From the NCBI GenBank assembly GCA_001683985.1, contig MAEO01000028.1, positions 1 to 58,065 on the forward strand: 58,065 nucleotides of DNA. The letters are read 5' to 3'. The first letter of the stretch is position 1. Each line of letters starts with the position of its first letter. A program made the translations under genes and the position numbers. A model generated the notes under the pieces. It searched no databases, had not been told where the DNA came from, and saw nothing but the letters and a program-made list of their open reading frames with translations. This document shows, in pieces, positions 34,191-42,314 of the stretch. The stretch is from Smithella sp. M82. GTDB lineage: Bacteria; Desulfobacterota; Syntrophia; Syntrophales; Smithellaceae.

Positions 34191-34606
34191 TTACTCCGTA
34201 TCTTTCGGATCTCATGCAGTATCTTCGTACAACATTTTTCCGCGTTCTTTCTTATATCATGCTCCCAGAAACGCATAACTTTCCAGCCGGATTCTTTCAG
34301 GACGGAATTAATTTCCCCGTCTCTTCTGACATTGCTGTTAATCTTATCCTGCCAGAATTTTTTATTTGTAGCTGGTTTCTGAAAACATCTTGGACATTTA
34401 TGCCAGAAACATCCGTCAACAAATACGGCAATTTTTTGCTTGGGAAAAACAACATCAGGTTTACCTTTAAGCCTGTAATTAACCCTGTATCCCCGGGCAC
34501 CCCCTGCATATAATAATCTTCTCAGTGAAATTTCCGGTTTCGTATCCCGGCATTTTATCCTGGACATATTATAACTTCTTTGTTTCTTCGTATGAACGTC
34601 TGCCAT
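34187..34606 (-). CDS. vsr: Very short patch repair endonuclease (Vsr)
   Basis: A 139-residue Vsr. MADVHTKKQRSYNMSRIKCR and DTKPEISLRRLLYAGGARGY are the family N-terminus; DVVFPKQKIAVFVDGCFWHK, then CP, holds the catalytic Asp and zinc ligands; WEHDIRKN is near the end. It nicks T:G mismatches next to methylated cytosines. I start it at the family-typical ATG 34606; longer in-frame starts at 34687 or 34642 overlap the zinc-ribbon gene and add no conserved sequence. No clear ribosome site is seen. Confidence 0.93.
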   Translation of the reverse strand: MADVHTKKQRSYNMSRIKCRDTKPEISLRRLLYAGGARGYRVNYRLKGKPDVVFPKQKIAVFVDGCFWHKCPRCFQKPATNKKFWQDKINSNVRRDGEINSVLKESGWKVMRFWEHDIRKNAEKCCTKILHEIRKIRSK

Positions 34607-34628
34607 TGCAACAATGATTTCTTTTATA

Positions 34629-34811
34629 TTACTTCGCCTCATCCTTTCTGAACTTCTTTCCGCATTCCGGACACTCGACTTCGTCATCGAAAAACAAACT
34701 GCAGGGCACGTCGGCCCCGCAGTGCGGACATTTCACCACATCTGCGCCCATGGTGAAATCGTATCCAATAAATTCGTCGAATAAATCATCGCCGTTGCCT
34801 GCCGAAAACAC
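34629..34811 (-). CDS. Small zinc-ribbon protein
   Basis: A 60-residue protein with two CPxCG knuckles (VKCPHCGADVPC and VECPECGKKF), a zinc ribbon. The start is GTG 34811 with AAGGAGG 11 nt upstream; an internal ATG before MGADVVKCPHCG is the alternative. It lies between the adenine methyltransferase gene and vsr on the same strand. Such small ribbons occur as DNA-binding or structural helpers; its role here is unknown. Confidence 0.6.
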   Translation of the reverse strand: MFSAGNGDDLFDEFIGYDFTMGADVVKCPHCGADVPCSLFFDDEVECPECGKKFRKDEAK

Positions 34812-34817
34812 CGTAAG

Positions 34818-37800
34818 CTAATCCTCCTTGCCAAATCCTTCTACAATCTTAATCTCCTCTTTGGTAAGCCCGTATAGCTCGTAGACCATCTGGTCAATTT
34901 GTTTTTCGTATTCGCGGACCTTGGCCTGCTTTGCGGAGCTTGCCAAATAGTCGTCGCCTGCCCCGTTGGAAGCCGAAGGCTTTCCTTCTGGGTCTTTGGT
35001 AATGGCGAGGATTTCATTGACAAGATTGATTATTGGTTTCCACTGATCCTGAGCGGCTTTTTTAATCGGTAACAGCCGAAGCAATGCGATTTTAATTTGT
35101 GCGAAGACTTTGCCTTCCTCGGCAGTCGTGCTGCGGTAGTACCATGTCATCAGCCTGCTGTTAAGCAAAGCAAGGACATAAAGAGGATCATAATTTGCGT
35201 CTGTGATTGTAGTTCCGTGTAAAGTATTGGAGTAATAATAATTTTGAGTATCGTAAGAAGCTATAATCTCATCGGCAGTTTGTCGGGTGAGTATTTTAGG
35301 GCGTTCAAAAATTTCTGGGGTTCGCATCCATAATCCATGCCGAACTCCAACGCCTCGCCGTTTTACTTCTAATCGCATCATCTCGGATGGCTTATAATTA
35401 GCCCACTTATTATTAAAACGGATAACGTATTTTGTAACATCTTCACCAAACAAAAGCGGCTTAGAAGAGCCATCCAAAGGTGCGTCTAAAAAAAGCATGT
35501 CTGCGACCTTGCCTTGAATAATTCCATCTTTAATATCGCTGATATCACCTAATCGTACTGACACAGATTTAATCTTTTTCAGGAGACTTGCTGTCGCTAG
35601 ATCATAAGATAAATCAAATTGATTGGTCGGCGATTCTAAAAAATAAGTCACTGGGATTTTAAGGGCAACATTTTGTTTTAAGGAATCCAAACTTACCCTA
35701 TCCTTTACTTTTATATGGTCACTGGAGCTTTTTGTGTTTTGATAAAATATGATTACTGAATCTACAACAGCATCAAAAACGCCTTCTTTAAACGAATCAA
35801 TTTCAAGAATGGTTTGATCTTGTAGTAGCCACTTCCTCAACTCACCGCATTGAGTATTAAGCAAGAGTCTATCTGGAACAATGAAAGCAGAAACGCCTAT
35901 TGGTCTTGCAATCTTTCCTGCTATTTCAAGAAAAAAATAAAAGATATTGAAACGTCCGACGGCAGCCCGAAACCTTTTCTCATACACTTTTCTCTCATGC
36001 CAAGGAATCTGCTTAATCTGAACATACGGCGGATTGGCAATCACCACATCAAATCCTTTCTTCTCGTGAAATACTTCTGAGAAATACACCTCAAAATCAA
36101 AATCCTTGTGGCCGTTGGTGATTTGGCTGATGAGCTCGTCAATCTGATTTTTGTATTCTTGCTTTTTACTTGCGTTTGTCTCGTTGAAATAAAGCGGTTT
36201 CAATTCTTCAAGTTCATTGAACAGGTCGGCATTAAAGAGGTTTTTTTCAACGCCCAGGAGCGAATTGCCGCAAACAATCTTATAATCCAAGTTCGGCAAT
36301 GGCTTGATTTGTTTTATATCTTCTTCGTCAACTACCAAAGAAAGCCATAAACGAAGCTTGGCAATTTCCACAGCGCCCGGGTCAATATCCACGCCGTAAA
36401 GGCAGTTTTGTATGGCGTGACGCTTAAAATGATAAGATGAACGTGGCACAGACATTCCTGAAGAACGTGGCACAGACATTCTTGTCTGTGAAGACAGATC
36501 AACACAGGCAGAAATGCCTGTGCTACTTTTAACACTTTGATAAAGCCAGTATTGATTTTGCGACAGTCCGGCTTTTACCGGGTTTTCGGTGATATATGTT
36601 AAAAAGTGTTGATACTGTGCCTCGCTACGGACAATATGGTCATAAGACTCATCCATCCAGAACGTCGTGCCTGTCTTTCCTAATAGATGATTGATTCGTC
36701 GTGCGCTTGCGCCTTTTATTCCTTTGAGCAATTCAGACAGAGAATGATTCTTCAGGGGGGACAGAAGAAGATGAATGTGATTTGGCATAATAACTGCGGC
36801 ATGAATACGAAGCCTTTCTTCATCGAACCGGAGCAGGCATTCCTGGAAAATTTTTCGGACCTCTGGACGGCTCAATACACAACACCCATACCCCGCATCT
36901 AGCCACCCTTCCAACCGATCGCCAAACCGTTCATTGTATTCTTTCCATTCTAATTCGCTCCAAGGTTCAGGATGTTTGCTTACCCACTGGTTTCGTTCGG
37001 TTTTCCAGTTATCGAGTTTTTCGTGAGGCAAGGAATCAGCAAGCCTAAATGTAATCCAGTAAATTGAGCCATCTTTGGTCCAATGAGGTAAGTTGCGGTG
37101 GGTTATGTGTATGTCAGAATCACAGACAGGAATGTCTATGTTACTTTCAATATACGGCGTAAGAGCGTTTCGAGTGCGGATGATCTCGTTCATCATCCCC
37201 ACCGGAAAGGCGCCGGAGCCGACGGCAGGGTCGCAGACGCGGATTGAGGCGAGTTTTTCATCAATGAGCTTGGCGTGTTGACGAATACTATCCGGAAGCT
37301 TGGCTTTATCGTATCTTCCTTTGTAACTTTCATTGCCCGCGGTTTTTTCAAGATAGGTTGCATCGTGTTCTACCGCAGTTTCTCCATATTTAATCAATAT
37401 ATCAATTTCTTTTTTTGAACAGACAGGAATGTCTGTGTTACAATTCAGTTCTGTTGTCAGATAATTTGCTAAACTTTCCTGACACATATAATGGACAATT
37501 TCCCGGGGTGTATAATAGGTGCCTTTTGATTTTCTGTCTTTAACTTCCAGTAGATTTTCAAATACCTTGCCCAGCATTTCCGGGTCAATCGCCACTTCTT
37601 TTTCCAGCGGCTCGTCTTCCTTGACGGTGAAGTTATAACGATCAAAAATGTCTAAAATGCCGTCCCCAATATCGCCCTCTTTTGTTTTGCTATTATTAGA
37701 AAAAATTTCATCGGGAATCTCAATGTCAGTATCCTGCCAATCATAGTCATTAATCGGGTCAAAGAGTCCTCCGTTAAGAAACGGGATGCGGCAGTTAAAT

Positions 37801-38759
37801 TGGTCGTAATAATCCTTTGGTCTTTCTAATCTCAAGGCTTCGTAAAAAAGCGGCTCTAAAAATCTGTTAAAGTAATTTTTGTTCTCTTTTTGGGCAACTT
37901 CAAAAAGATTGCGCAGAAACTTTTTATCGCCTTCACCCCAATCTTTGCCCCTTGGGACGCCAAACCAGCCCTTCTTTTGCAAAAAGTATAAAAATACAAT
38001 CTGACCAAGCAATTTTTTAGCAAAATCTGTGACACAGACATTCTTGTCTGTGAAATCGGCTTTAATTTTCGGATCCTTATTGACTATGTCATCAAGCGAT
38101 TCTTTGAGTCGCAGGAAAAGATCGCGATATTTTTCAAAAAATTCTTTGGTAACTTTTTCTACGCTGAAAGCATCCTCTAAGTCTTTAAGCGATGGATTTA
38201 TCTCATCATTCAAGAGAAGGGGCAAAAGACGGCTCTGGGCAGTATGGCTGTTTTCGTTTTTGCCGACCAAAAAAGAATAGCGCCGGGCTGGGGTAAACTC
38301 TTCTTCAACTTTGATCTCTCGTTTCACCCCGTTAGATGTCTTGCTATCTAACGGGGTAAACTTATACTCCATCTTAACGAGTGAGAATCGCCAGTCATCG
38401 CCGTTGGGAGATACAAAAGCGACAAGCGCCGCATCTTTCATACCTCGCTGTTTTAAGTAGTCAGCGGCAAAATTTCTTAGCGATGTTCTTGCACTTTCAA
38501 TTGATTTTTCTCTTTGAAGATAGACAATGAGCAAATCTATTTTTTTATCTTCAGGGTCGGTATAAGTGCCAATCCGTTCGTATGTTTTTACGATTTTTGT
38601 TGTTGTATTAAACTTTTCTTTTACATATCCACGCGCGTGAAATGCTTTGGATTCGTCAAACCTATTAACAATATTTTTAAGTAGGTACACAAATTGTTCT
38701 TTGTTAAAAGAATTTTGCAATGCGTTCTGTATTAGGTTTTTTGCTGAATCTTTTTGCAT
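34818..38759 (-). CDS. Eco57I-like adenine methyltransferase with an in-frame RAYT insert
   Basis: A 1313-residue protein. The N-terminal 200 residues may be a nuclease-like domain. The N6-adenine methyltransferase core has VCDPAVGSGAFPVG (S-adenosylmethionine motif), YGVDIDPGAVEIAKLRLWLS, and catalytic VVIANPPYVQI, followed by a TaqI/Eco57I-type recognition region. Between motif I and YGVDID, about residues 538-773 are foreign: a REP-associated tyrosine transposase flanked by palindromes, with no stop and no frame change. Further palindromes lie at 37418, 38033 and 38326. Its ATG overlaps the helicase stop (TAATG). With the helicase it probably forms a restriction-modification or related defence pair. 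Whether it still methylates is unknown. Confidence 0.88.
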   Translation of the reverse strand: MQKDSAKNLIQNALQNSFNKEQFVYLLKNIVNRFDESKAFHARGYVKEKFNTTTKIVKTYERIGTYTDPEDKKIDLLIVYLQREKSIESARTSLRNFAADYLKQRGMKDAALVAFVSPNGDDWRFSLVKMEYKFTPLDSKTSNGVKREIKVEEEFTPARRYSFLVGKNENSHTAQSRLLPLLLNDEINPSLKDLEDAFSVEKVTKEFFEKYRDLFLRLKESLDDIVNKDPKIKADFTDKNVCVTDFAKKLLGQIVFLYFLQKKGWFGVPRGKDWGEGDKKFLRNLFEVAQKENKNYFNRFLEPLFYEALRLERPKDYYDQFNCRIPFLNGGLFDPINDYDWQDTDIEIPDEIFSNNSKTKEGDIGDGILDIFDRYNFTVKEDEPLEKEVAIDPEMLGKVFENLLEVKDRKSKGTYYTPREIVHYMCQESLANYLTTELNCNTDIPVCSKKEIDILIKYGETAVEHDATYLEKTAGNESYKGRYDKAKLPDSIRQHAKLIDEKLASIRVCDPAVGSGAFPVGMMNEIIRTRNALTPYIESNIDIPVCDSDIHITHRNLPHWTKDGSIYWITFRLADSLPHEKLDNWKTERNQWVSKHPEPWSELEWKEYNERFGDRLEGWLDAGYGCCVLSRPEVRKIFQECLLRFDEERLRIHAAVIMPNHIHLLLSPLKNHSLSELLKGIKGASARRINHLLGKTGTTFWMDESYDHIVRSEAQYQHFLTYITENPVKAGLSQNQYWLYQSVKSSTGISACVDLSSQTRMSVPRSSGMSVPRSSYHFKRHAIQNCLYGVDIDPGAVEIAKLRLWLSLVVDEEDIKQIKPLPNLDYKIVCGNSLLGVEKNLFNADLFNELEELKPLYFNETNASKKQEYKNQIDELISQITNGHKDFDFEVYFSEVFHEKKGFDVVIANPPYVQIKQIPWHERKVYEKRFRAAVGRFNIFYFFLEIAGKIARPIGVSAFIVPDRLLLNTQCGELRKWLLQDQTILEIDSFKEGVFDAVVDSVIIFYQNTKSSSDHIKVKDRVSLDSLKQNVALKIPVTYFLESPTNQFDLSYDLATASLLKKIKSVSVRLGDISDIKDGIIQGKVADMLFLDAPLDGSSKPLLFGEDVTKYVIRFNNKWANYKPSEMMRLEVKRRGVGVRHGLWMRTPEIFERPKILTRQTADEIIASYDTQNYYYSNTLHGTTITDANYDPLYVLALLNSRLMTWYYRSTTAEEGKVFAQIKIALLRLLPIKKAAQDQWKPIINLVNEILAITKDPEGKPSASNGAGDDYLASSAKQAKVREYEKQIDQMVYELYGLTKEEIKIVEGFGKED
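36471..36522. repeat. REP pair (family 1) at the RAYT 3' edge
   Basis: Two palindromes, cacagacattcttgtctgtg (36471-36490) and cacaggcagaaatgcctgtg (36503-36522), in inverted loop orientation, plus a half copy at 36441-36460. Translated in frame they give SSTGISACVD and QTRMSVPRSS. Confidence 0.9.
37121..37140. repeat. REP (family 1) at the RAYT 5' edge
   Basis: cacagacaggaatgtctatg: eight-base arms with one mismatch. It encodes NIDIPVCDSD in the methyltransferase frame and marks the insertion border. Confidence 0.85.
37418..37439. repeat. REP (family 1) inside the methyltransferase gene
   Basis: aacagacaggaatgtctgtg followed by tt, read in frame as CNTDIPVCSK. It lies before motif I and is separate from the RAYT copy. 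Confidence 0.85.
38033..38052. repeat. REP (family 1) inside the methyltransferase gene
   Basis: cacagacattcttgtctgtg, a perfect 8-bp palindrome with a TTCT loop, read in frame as FTDKNVCVTD. Confidence 0.9.
38326..38357. repeat. Family 2 palindrome inside the methyltransferase gene
   Basis: accccgttagat and atctaacggggt are perfect 12-bp arms with an 8-nt loop. In frame they give TPLDSKTSNGVK. Confidence 0.9.
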
Positions 38760-41700
38760 TATTCACCTATGAGATATTCGGACAAGATTACCTCTCTTGG
38801 ACCAAAAGTGTGAGCGGCGCTCTCGGCAATATGGCTTTCCAAAAATTCAGATGGAATGTTGTTCTGCAGAAGCGCAAGCGCTTTCAGAGGGTTAGGTTGT
38901 CCTTGTTTGAGTTCTTTATTTAATACTTTATTTACTGTCTTGGCGGTTTGTTTCGGCATAGCCCCTTCTTCAAATTGTTGCATTACTTTCCTGTAATAAT
39001 CTATTTGATCTTCAGTAAGCTGACGTGTGTCTCTAAAAACCGCTTTAAGGATTTTTAATGCCTGCATTGCGCTGTCTCTGCCGCCCCGTGTTGCTTTTAG
39101 TTCCACATCTTCTTCTGTGGTGGCAAACTCAAAAGCCTGTTTGTTCTTTTCAAGTTTATCGTAAAAATCTGCGGCTAATACCTCGCGAGCGGTTTTCGGG
39201 TCAGATTCAAGCAGTTTTGCCGTACCGATAAAGTCAATTTCTTCCGCATCTCCAATGTCCGTAATGAAGAATTTTTGGAGTTTGCCCTTCCTAAAGTATG
39301 TCAAAAGTTTACCCCGTGAGATGGCTTCTTTACCTATCTCATGGGGCTGATTCTCTGAATCACAGGCAGGAATGCCTGTGTTATATTTTTTAGCTGTTCG
39401 CGCTTTCTTTGGCAATCGTTTGATTTTTTCGAATAAATCAGGGTCGGTATCGCGAATACCTCTTATCACTTGGAGATATTTCAATTCGCTTTCATCGCCT
39501 TCGTCTTCACCGGTGATAGTCTTTTTAGAAATGAGACGGTTGAAAAGCTCGTGCGATTCAATTGCTTCGCCTTCTGTAAGAAGCTGTGCATCCGCGCCCA
39601 AAAGCGTTATAAATGCCTGTATTTTAGCTTCCGCGGCCTCTTTGAGTTTTATCTGGTCGTTGGATTGCTCGGTTGGGAAAAAGTTAAATGTGTATATTTT
39701 ATCAAATGTTGTATCAACGCGGTTGATACGCCCGACACGCTGCATAAGTCGGGTTGGATTCCAGGGAATATCATAGTTGATGACCGCATTTGAACGATGC
39801 AAGTTTACGCCTTCAGATAATACTTCGGTGGCAATAAGGATTCTGTAATCGTCTTTGGGGAAACGCGCCCGAGCGTCAAAATTTTCAATTGTTTTTTCTC
39901 TGATGAGCGCGCTTGACCCGCCAGTGAAAGCAAGAATCTCATCCGGAAACTTTTTCTCTAAATTCTTAGCAAGATATTCAACAGTTTCTTTTGATTCTGA
40001 AAAAACAATTATTTTATTTTTCTTGAGCATTGGTCGTGATGAAAGAATCTCAACAAATGAAAGTAGTTTTGGATCGCGTTTTACCCGACTCCATAACTCT
40101 TTTATCTCTTTTAGAATACGCAAATCGCTTACTAAGTCCTCTTTCAAGCTTTCGCTAAAATCTTTGGCAGGATACCTTTTTGCTTTGTCGCTTTCTATTA
40201 GTTTTTGAATTGCCTCATCGTCATCATTTTCCAAAAGTCCAAAGATTTTGTTAGCATACTTTTTACTGACATAAACATTGCCTTCCCCGAGCTCTTTTAA
40301 GAAAAGCTCGTAATAAGTAACAAAACGGTTAACGGTATTCCGGAAAGCGTAAAAACTGCTTTCCAATCGTTTAATGAACAAAATTTTCATAAAACTTCCC
40401 ATATTCTTTTGAGACTGAATTTCCAACTGATCTGGTCTGTCGTCTCCTTTGTAGTAAAGCATAGGCATATAACGGGCGTATTTGAAATTTCTGGCAACAA
40501 GTTCAACGGTGTTATTGAAAATTTCATTTTCTTCTTTGTTTAATTGATAAAATACCGGTTCCGGAGTTTCCACTTCCGGGAATTTAAGGTTTTGATTTTT
40601 CAAGTCATCGGAAAAGTAGGTTTCAATTTCTTTTCTTGTGCGCCTCACCATAAGATACTTCAAAACCCGTTCTCGTATTTCTTTTGCATTTTCTTTGGCG
40701 GTCTGTATATATTTTGCGTGGTCCTGTTTTCTGTCCAATTTTTTGATTTTCTGTTCAAGCCGGCCAAAGAAGGTTTCAAGGTTAGGCACATTAGGAATTG
40801 TGCTTTTCTTTGCTTTTTGGAAAAGTTTAATCTGGCTCAAAATATCTTTTGGGGTATTGTTAAGAGGAGTAGCTGTAACAAGGGATATTCTTTTACCTCG
40901 GCAAATTTGAGCAAGCTTTTCGTAAGTGATGTTTGATTCTGTTCTGAAACGATGCGCTTCGTCAATGAAAATGTTCTTGTATTTTTCAGCGCCTCCCCGA
41001 ATAAGATGATCTAACTTTCCGAGAGATTCAAAGTCTGCCGGCACGCGGAAGTCTGAAAAGACATTTGGCCATGAACCCGGATTTGCTTTTTCCAAAAGCA
41101 CTGGAGGCGCTAACACAAGGGTGCGGCCGTCAAGCTGGCTTGCCAGCATAGCGGAAACATAAGTTTTACCAAGACCTACCACATCCGAAATAAAAACACC
41201 ACCGTATTCTTCAAGAATTTTTTTTGCGTTTAGCGCCGCTTGTTCCTGATACTCCAAGCGCTTAAACTCTTGTGGAACATATTTAAAAATTACTTCATCT
41301 GTCTGCCTCAATTCGTCTCTAAAATACTCATAGAGAAACTTGAGATACAGTTGATAGGGCGTAATCGTGTTATTCAGCCAAGTTCTTTCCTTAATTGTTT
41401 GGACATATTTATCTTTAACATCAACCGCATCTTTCCAAAGCTCCTCAAATTTCGCTTTGGCAAATTCGTAATCCGCACGAGTTTTTAACTCGGTGTTAAA
41501 CTCAAGATTATCTACCAGTCCCGCTTGCGTGAAATTGCTTGAGCCAGTGATGACGCGACCCGCATCGCGATCTCCTTCAACGAAGGACATAATATAGAGC
41601 TTTGCGTGAATGTTTTCTGTTGGATACGCTTTTATCTCTATCTTGCCGTTCTGCAGCCACTCTAAAAATTTCATCACCCCTTCTTCAACTGGCTTGCTGT

Positions 41701-42058
41701 CTTTTGTATTTTCCATTTCATCGGCAAGCAAATTTGAAAAATGTTCTTTTGTTTCCGCATGAGAAAATTGCATAGGTAGCACAGACATTCTTGTCTGTGT
41801 TTTTAAATCACAGGCAGGAATGCCTGTGTTACTCTGTTCTATCAATTCTACAGTTCCTTTGCCGGCGCTAATACCAATCAGGATTCGTATCTTTTTTGTT
41901 TTTTCTAAAGATTTATACAGTGCGTAAAAACCGCTTGTATAGAAATAGCCGACCAAGACATCAAAAAATTCTGTGTCTTTAATCAATACCTTAAATCTCT
42001 CAAGGAGATTTTGGCCTTTTTCGTTTGTGATAAATGTTAAATCTAAATTGTTAGGCAT
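38759..42058 (-). CDS. PLD-nuclease / SNF2-type helicase fusion
   Basis: A 1099-residue protein. The N-terminal phospholipase D-like domain (about 1-240) has NIHAKLYIM with the HxK motif and FDVLVGYFYTSGF. A SNF2-like superfamily 2 helicase follows: VVGLGKTYVSAML (Walker A), IDEAHRF (DEAH box), VTATPLNN, and the C-terminal half with SEGVNLHRSNAVINYDIPWN, then RLMQRVGRINR. It would translocate on DNA and may cut it, working with the methyltransferase gene it overlaps (TAATG). REP palindromes sit in frame at 41779-41827 (within the PLD part) and 39361-39380, and a family 2 palindrome at 39311. AAGGA precedes ATG 42058. Confidence 0.88.
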   Translation of the reverse strand: MPNNLDLTFITNEKGQNLLERFKVLIKDTEFFDVLVGYFYTSGFYALYKSLEKTKKIRILIGISAGKGTVELIEQSNTGIPACDLKTQTRMSVLPMQFSHAETKEHFSNLLADEMENTKDSKPVEEGVMKFLEWLQNGKIEIKAYPTENIHAKLYIMSFVEGDRDAGRVITGSSNFTQAGLVDNLEFNTELKTRADYEFAKAKFEELWKDAVDVKDKYVQTIKERTWLNNTITPYQLYLKFLYEYFRDELRQTDEVIFKYVPQEFKRLEYQEQAALNAKKILEEYGGVFISDVVGLGKTYVSAMLASQLDGRTLVLAPPVLLEKANPGSWPNVFSDFRVPADFESLGKLDHLIRGGAEKYKNIFIDEAHRFRTESNITYEKLAQICRGKRISLVTATPLNNTPKDILSQIKLFQKAKKSTIPNVPNLETFFGRLEQKIKKLDRKQDHAKYIQTAKENAKEIRERVLKYLMVRRTRKEIETYFSDDLKNQNLKFPEVETPEPVFYQLNKEENEIFNNTVELVARNFKYARYMPMLYYKGDDRPDQLEIQSQKNMGSFMKILFIKRLESSFYAFRNTVNRFVTYYELFLKELGEGNVYVSKKYANKIFGLLENDDDEAIQKLIESDKAKRYPAKDFSESLKEDLVSDLRILKEIKELWSRVKRDPKLLSFVEILSSRPMLKKNKIIVFSESKETVEYLAKNLEKKFPDEILAFTGGSSALIREKTIENFDARARFPKDDYRILIATEVLSEGVNLHRSNAVINYDIPWNPTRLMQRVGRINRVDTTFDKIYTFNFFPTEQSNDQIKLKEAAEAKIQAFITLLGADAQLLTEGEAIESHELFNRLISKKTITGEDEGDESELKYLQVIRGIRDTDPDLFEKIKRLPKKARTAKKYNTGIPACDSENQPHEIGKEAISRGKLLTYFRKGKLQKFFITDIGDAEEIDFIGTAKLLESDPKTAREVLAADFYDKLEKNKQAFEFATTEEDVELKATRGGRDSAMQALKILKAVFRDTRQLTEDQIDYYRKVMQQFEEGAMPKQTAKTVNKVLNKELKQGQPNPLKALALLQNNIPSEFLESHIAESAAHTFGPREVILSEYLIGE
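39311..39346. repeat. Family 2 palindrome inside the helicase gene
   Basis: accccgtgagat and atctcatgggg pair with one G-T wobble. Compared with the copy at 38326, a T-A stem pair has become G-C, so both sides changed together. It is read in frame as PHEIGKEAISRGK. Confidence 0.85.
39361..39380. repeat. REP (family 1) inside the helicase gene
   Basis: cacaggcaggaatgcctgtg, perfect 8-bp arms, read in frame as NTGIPACDSE. It lies only 14 nt from the family 2 palindrome at 39311-39346. Confidence 0.9.
41779..41827. repeat. REPIN (two family 1 REPs) inside the helicase gene
   Basis: cacagacattcttgtctgtg (41779-41798) and cacaggcaggaatgcctgtg (41808-41827) lie 9 nt apart with opposite loop sequences, the REPIN layout. 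In frame they give SNTGIPACDLKTQTRMSVLP. Confidence 0.9.
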
Positions 42059-42060
42059 AG

Positions 42061-42264
42061 TTATTCCTTAAATAAATCGCCGACTGAAATGTCCAGTGCT
42101 TTAGCGATCTTCTTTAATGTTTCAGCGGTGGGATTGGGATTTTCTCCAGTCTCGATTTTAACAATTGTATTCAAAGCCAAGTCCGCCTTTTTGGAAAGGC
42201 GATCTTGAGACATTCCCTTTTCCTGCCGAATCCTGCGGATATTTTTACTTATATTATTTGCCAT
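42061..42264 (-). CDS. XRE-family regulator (controller-like)
   Basis: A 67-residue helix-turn-helix protein (IRRIRQEKGMSQDRLSKKAD, LALNTIVKIETGENPNPTAE, TLKKIAKALDISVGDLF). Its size and place, 2 nt upstream of the helicase and methyltransferase genes, match controller proteins of restriction-modification systems, which time expression of the toxic part. The upstream AT-rich stretch (42315-42350) has TATAAT-like boxes and a repeated ACTATAAT/TTATAAT motif that could be its operator. Confidence 0.8.
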   Translation of the reverse strand: MANNISKNIRRIRQEKGMSQDRLSKKADLALNTIVKIETGENPNPTAETLKKIAKALDISVGDLFKE

Positions 42265-42284
42265 ATTTGCCTTGACTTTTGTAA

Positions 42285-42314
42285 ACCCCGTTAGATAATT
42301 TAATCTAACGGGGT
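42285..42314. repeat. Family 2 palindrome upstream of the XRE gene
   Basis: accccgttagat and atctaacggggt, perfect 12-bp arms with loop AATTTA, in the leader of the XRE-helicase-methyltransferase operon. It could act as an operator or attenuator as well as being a mobile repeat. Confidence 0.85.

Larger units (their letters stand above)
36441..37146 (-). mobile_element. RAYT (IS200/IS605-like Y1 transposase) inserted within a gene
   Basis: The encoded segment starts HRNLPHWTKDGSIYWITFRL and has the HUH motif IMPNHIHLLL, GASARRINHLLGKTG, FWMDESYDHIVR with the likely catalytic tyrosine, and YITENPVKAGL. This is a full REP-associated tyrosine transposase, about 200 residues. A REP palindrome lies at each edge (37121-37140; 36471-36490 plus 36503-36522, with a half copy at 36441-36460). 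It lies on the same strand and frame as the host methyltransferase and has no ATG of its own at the domain start. Confidence 0.88.
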
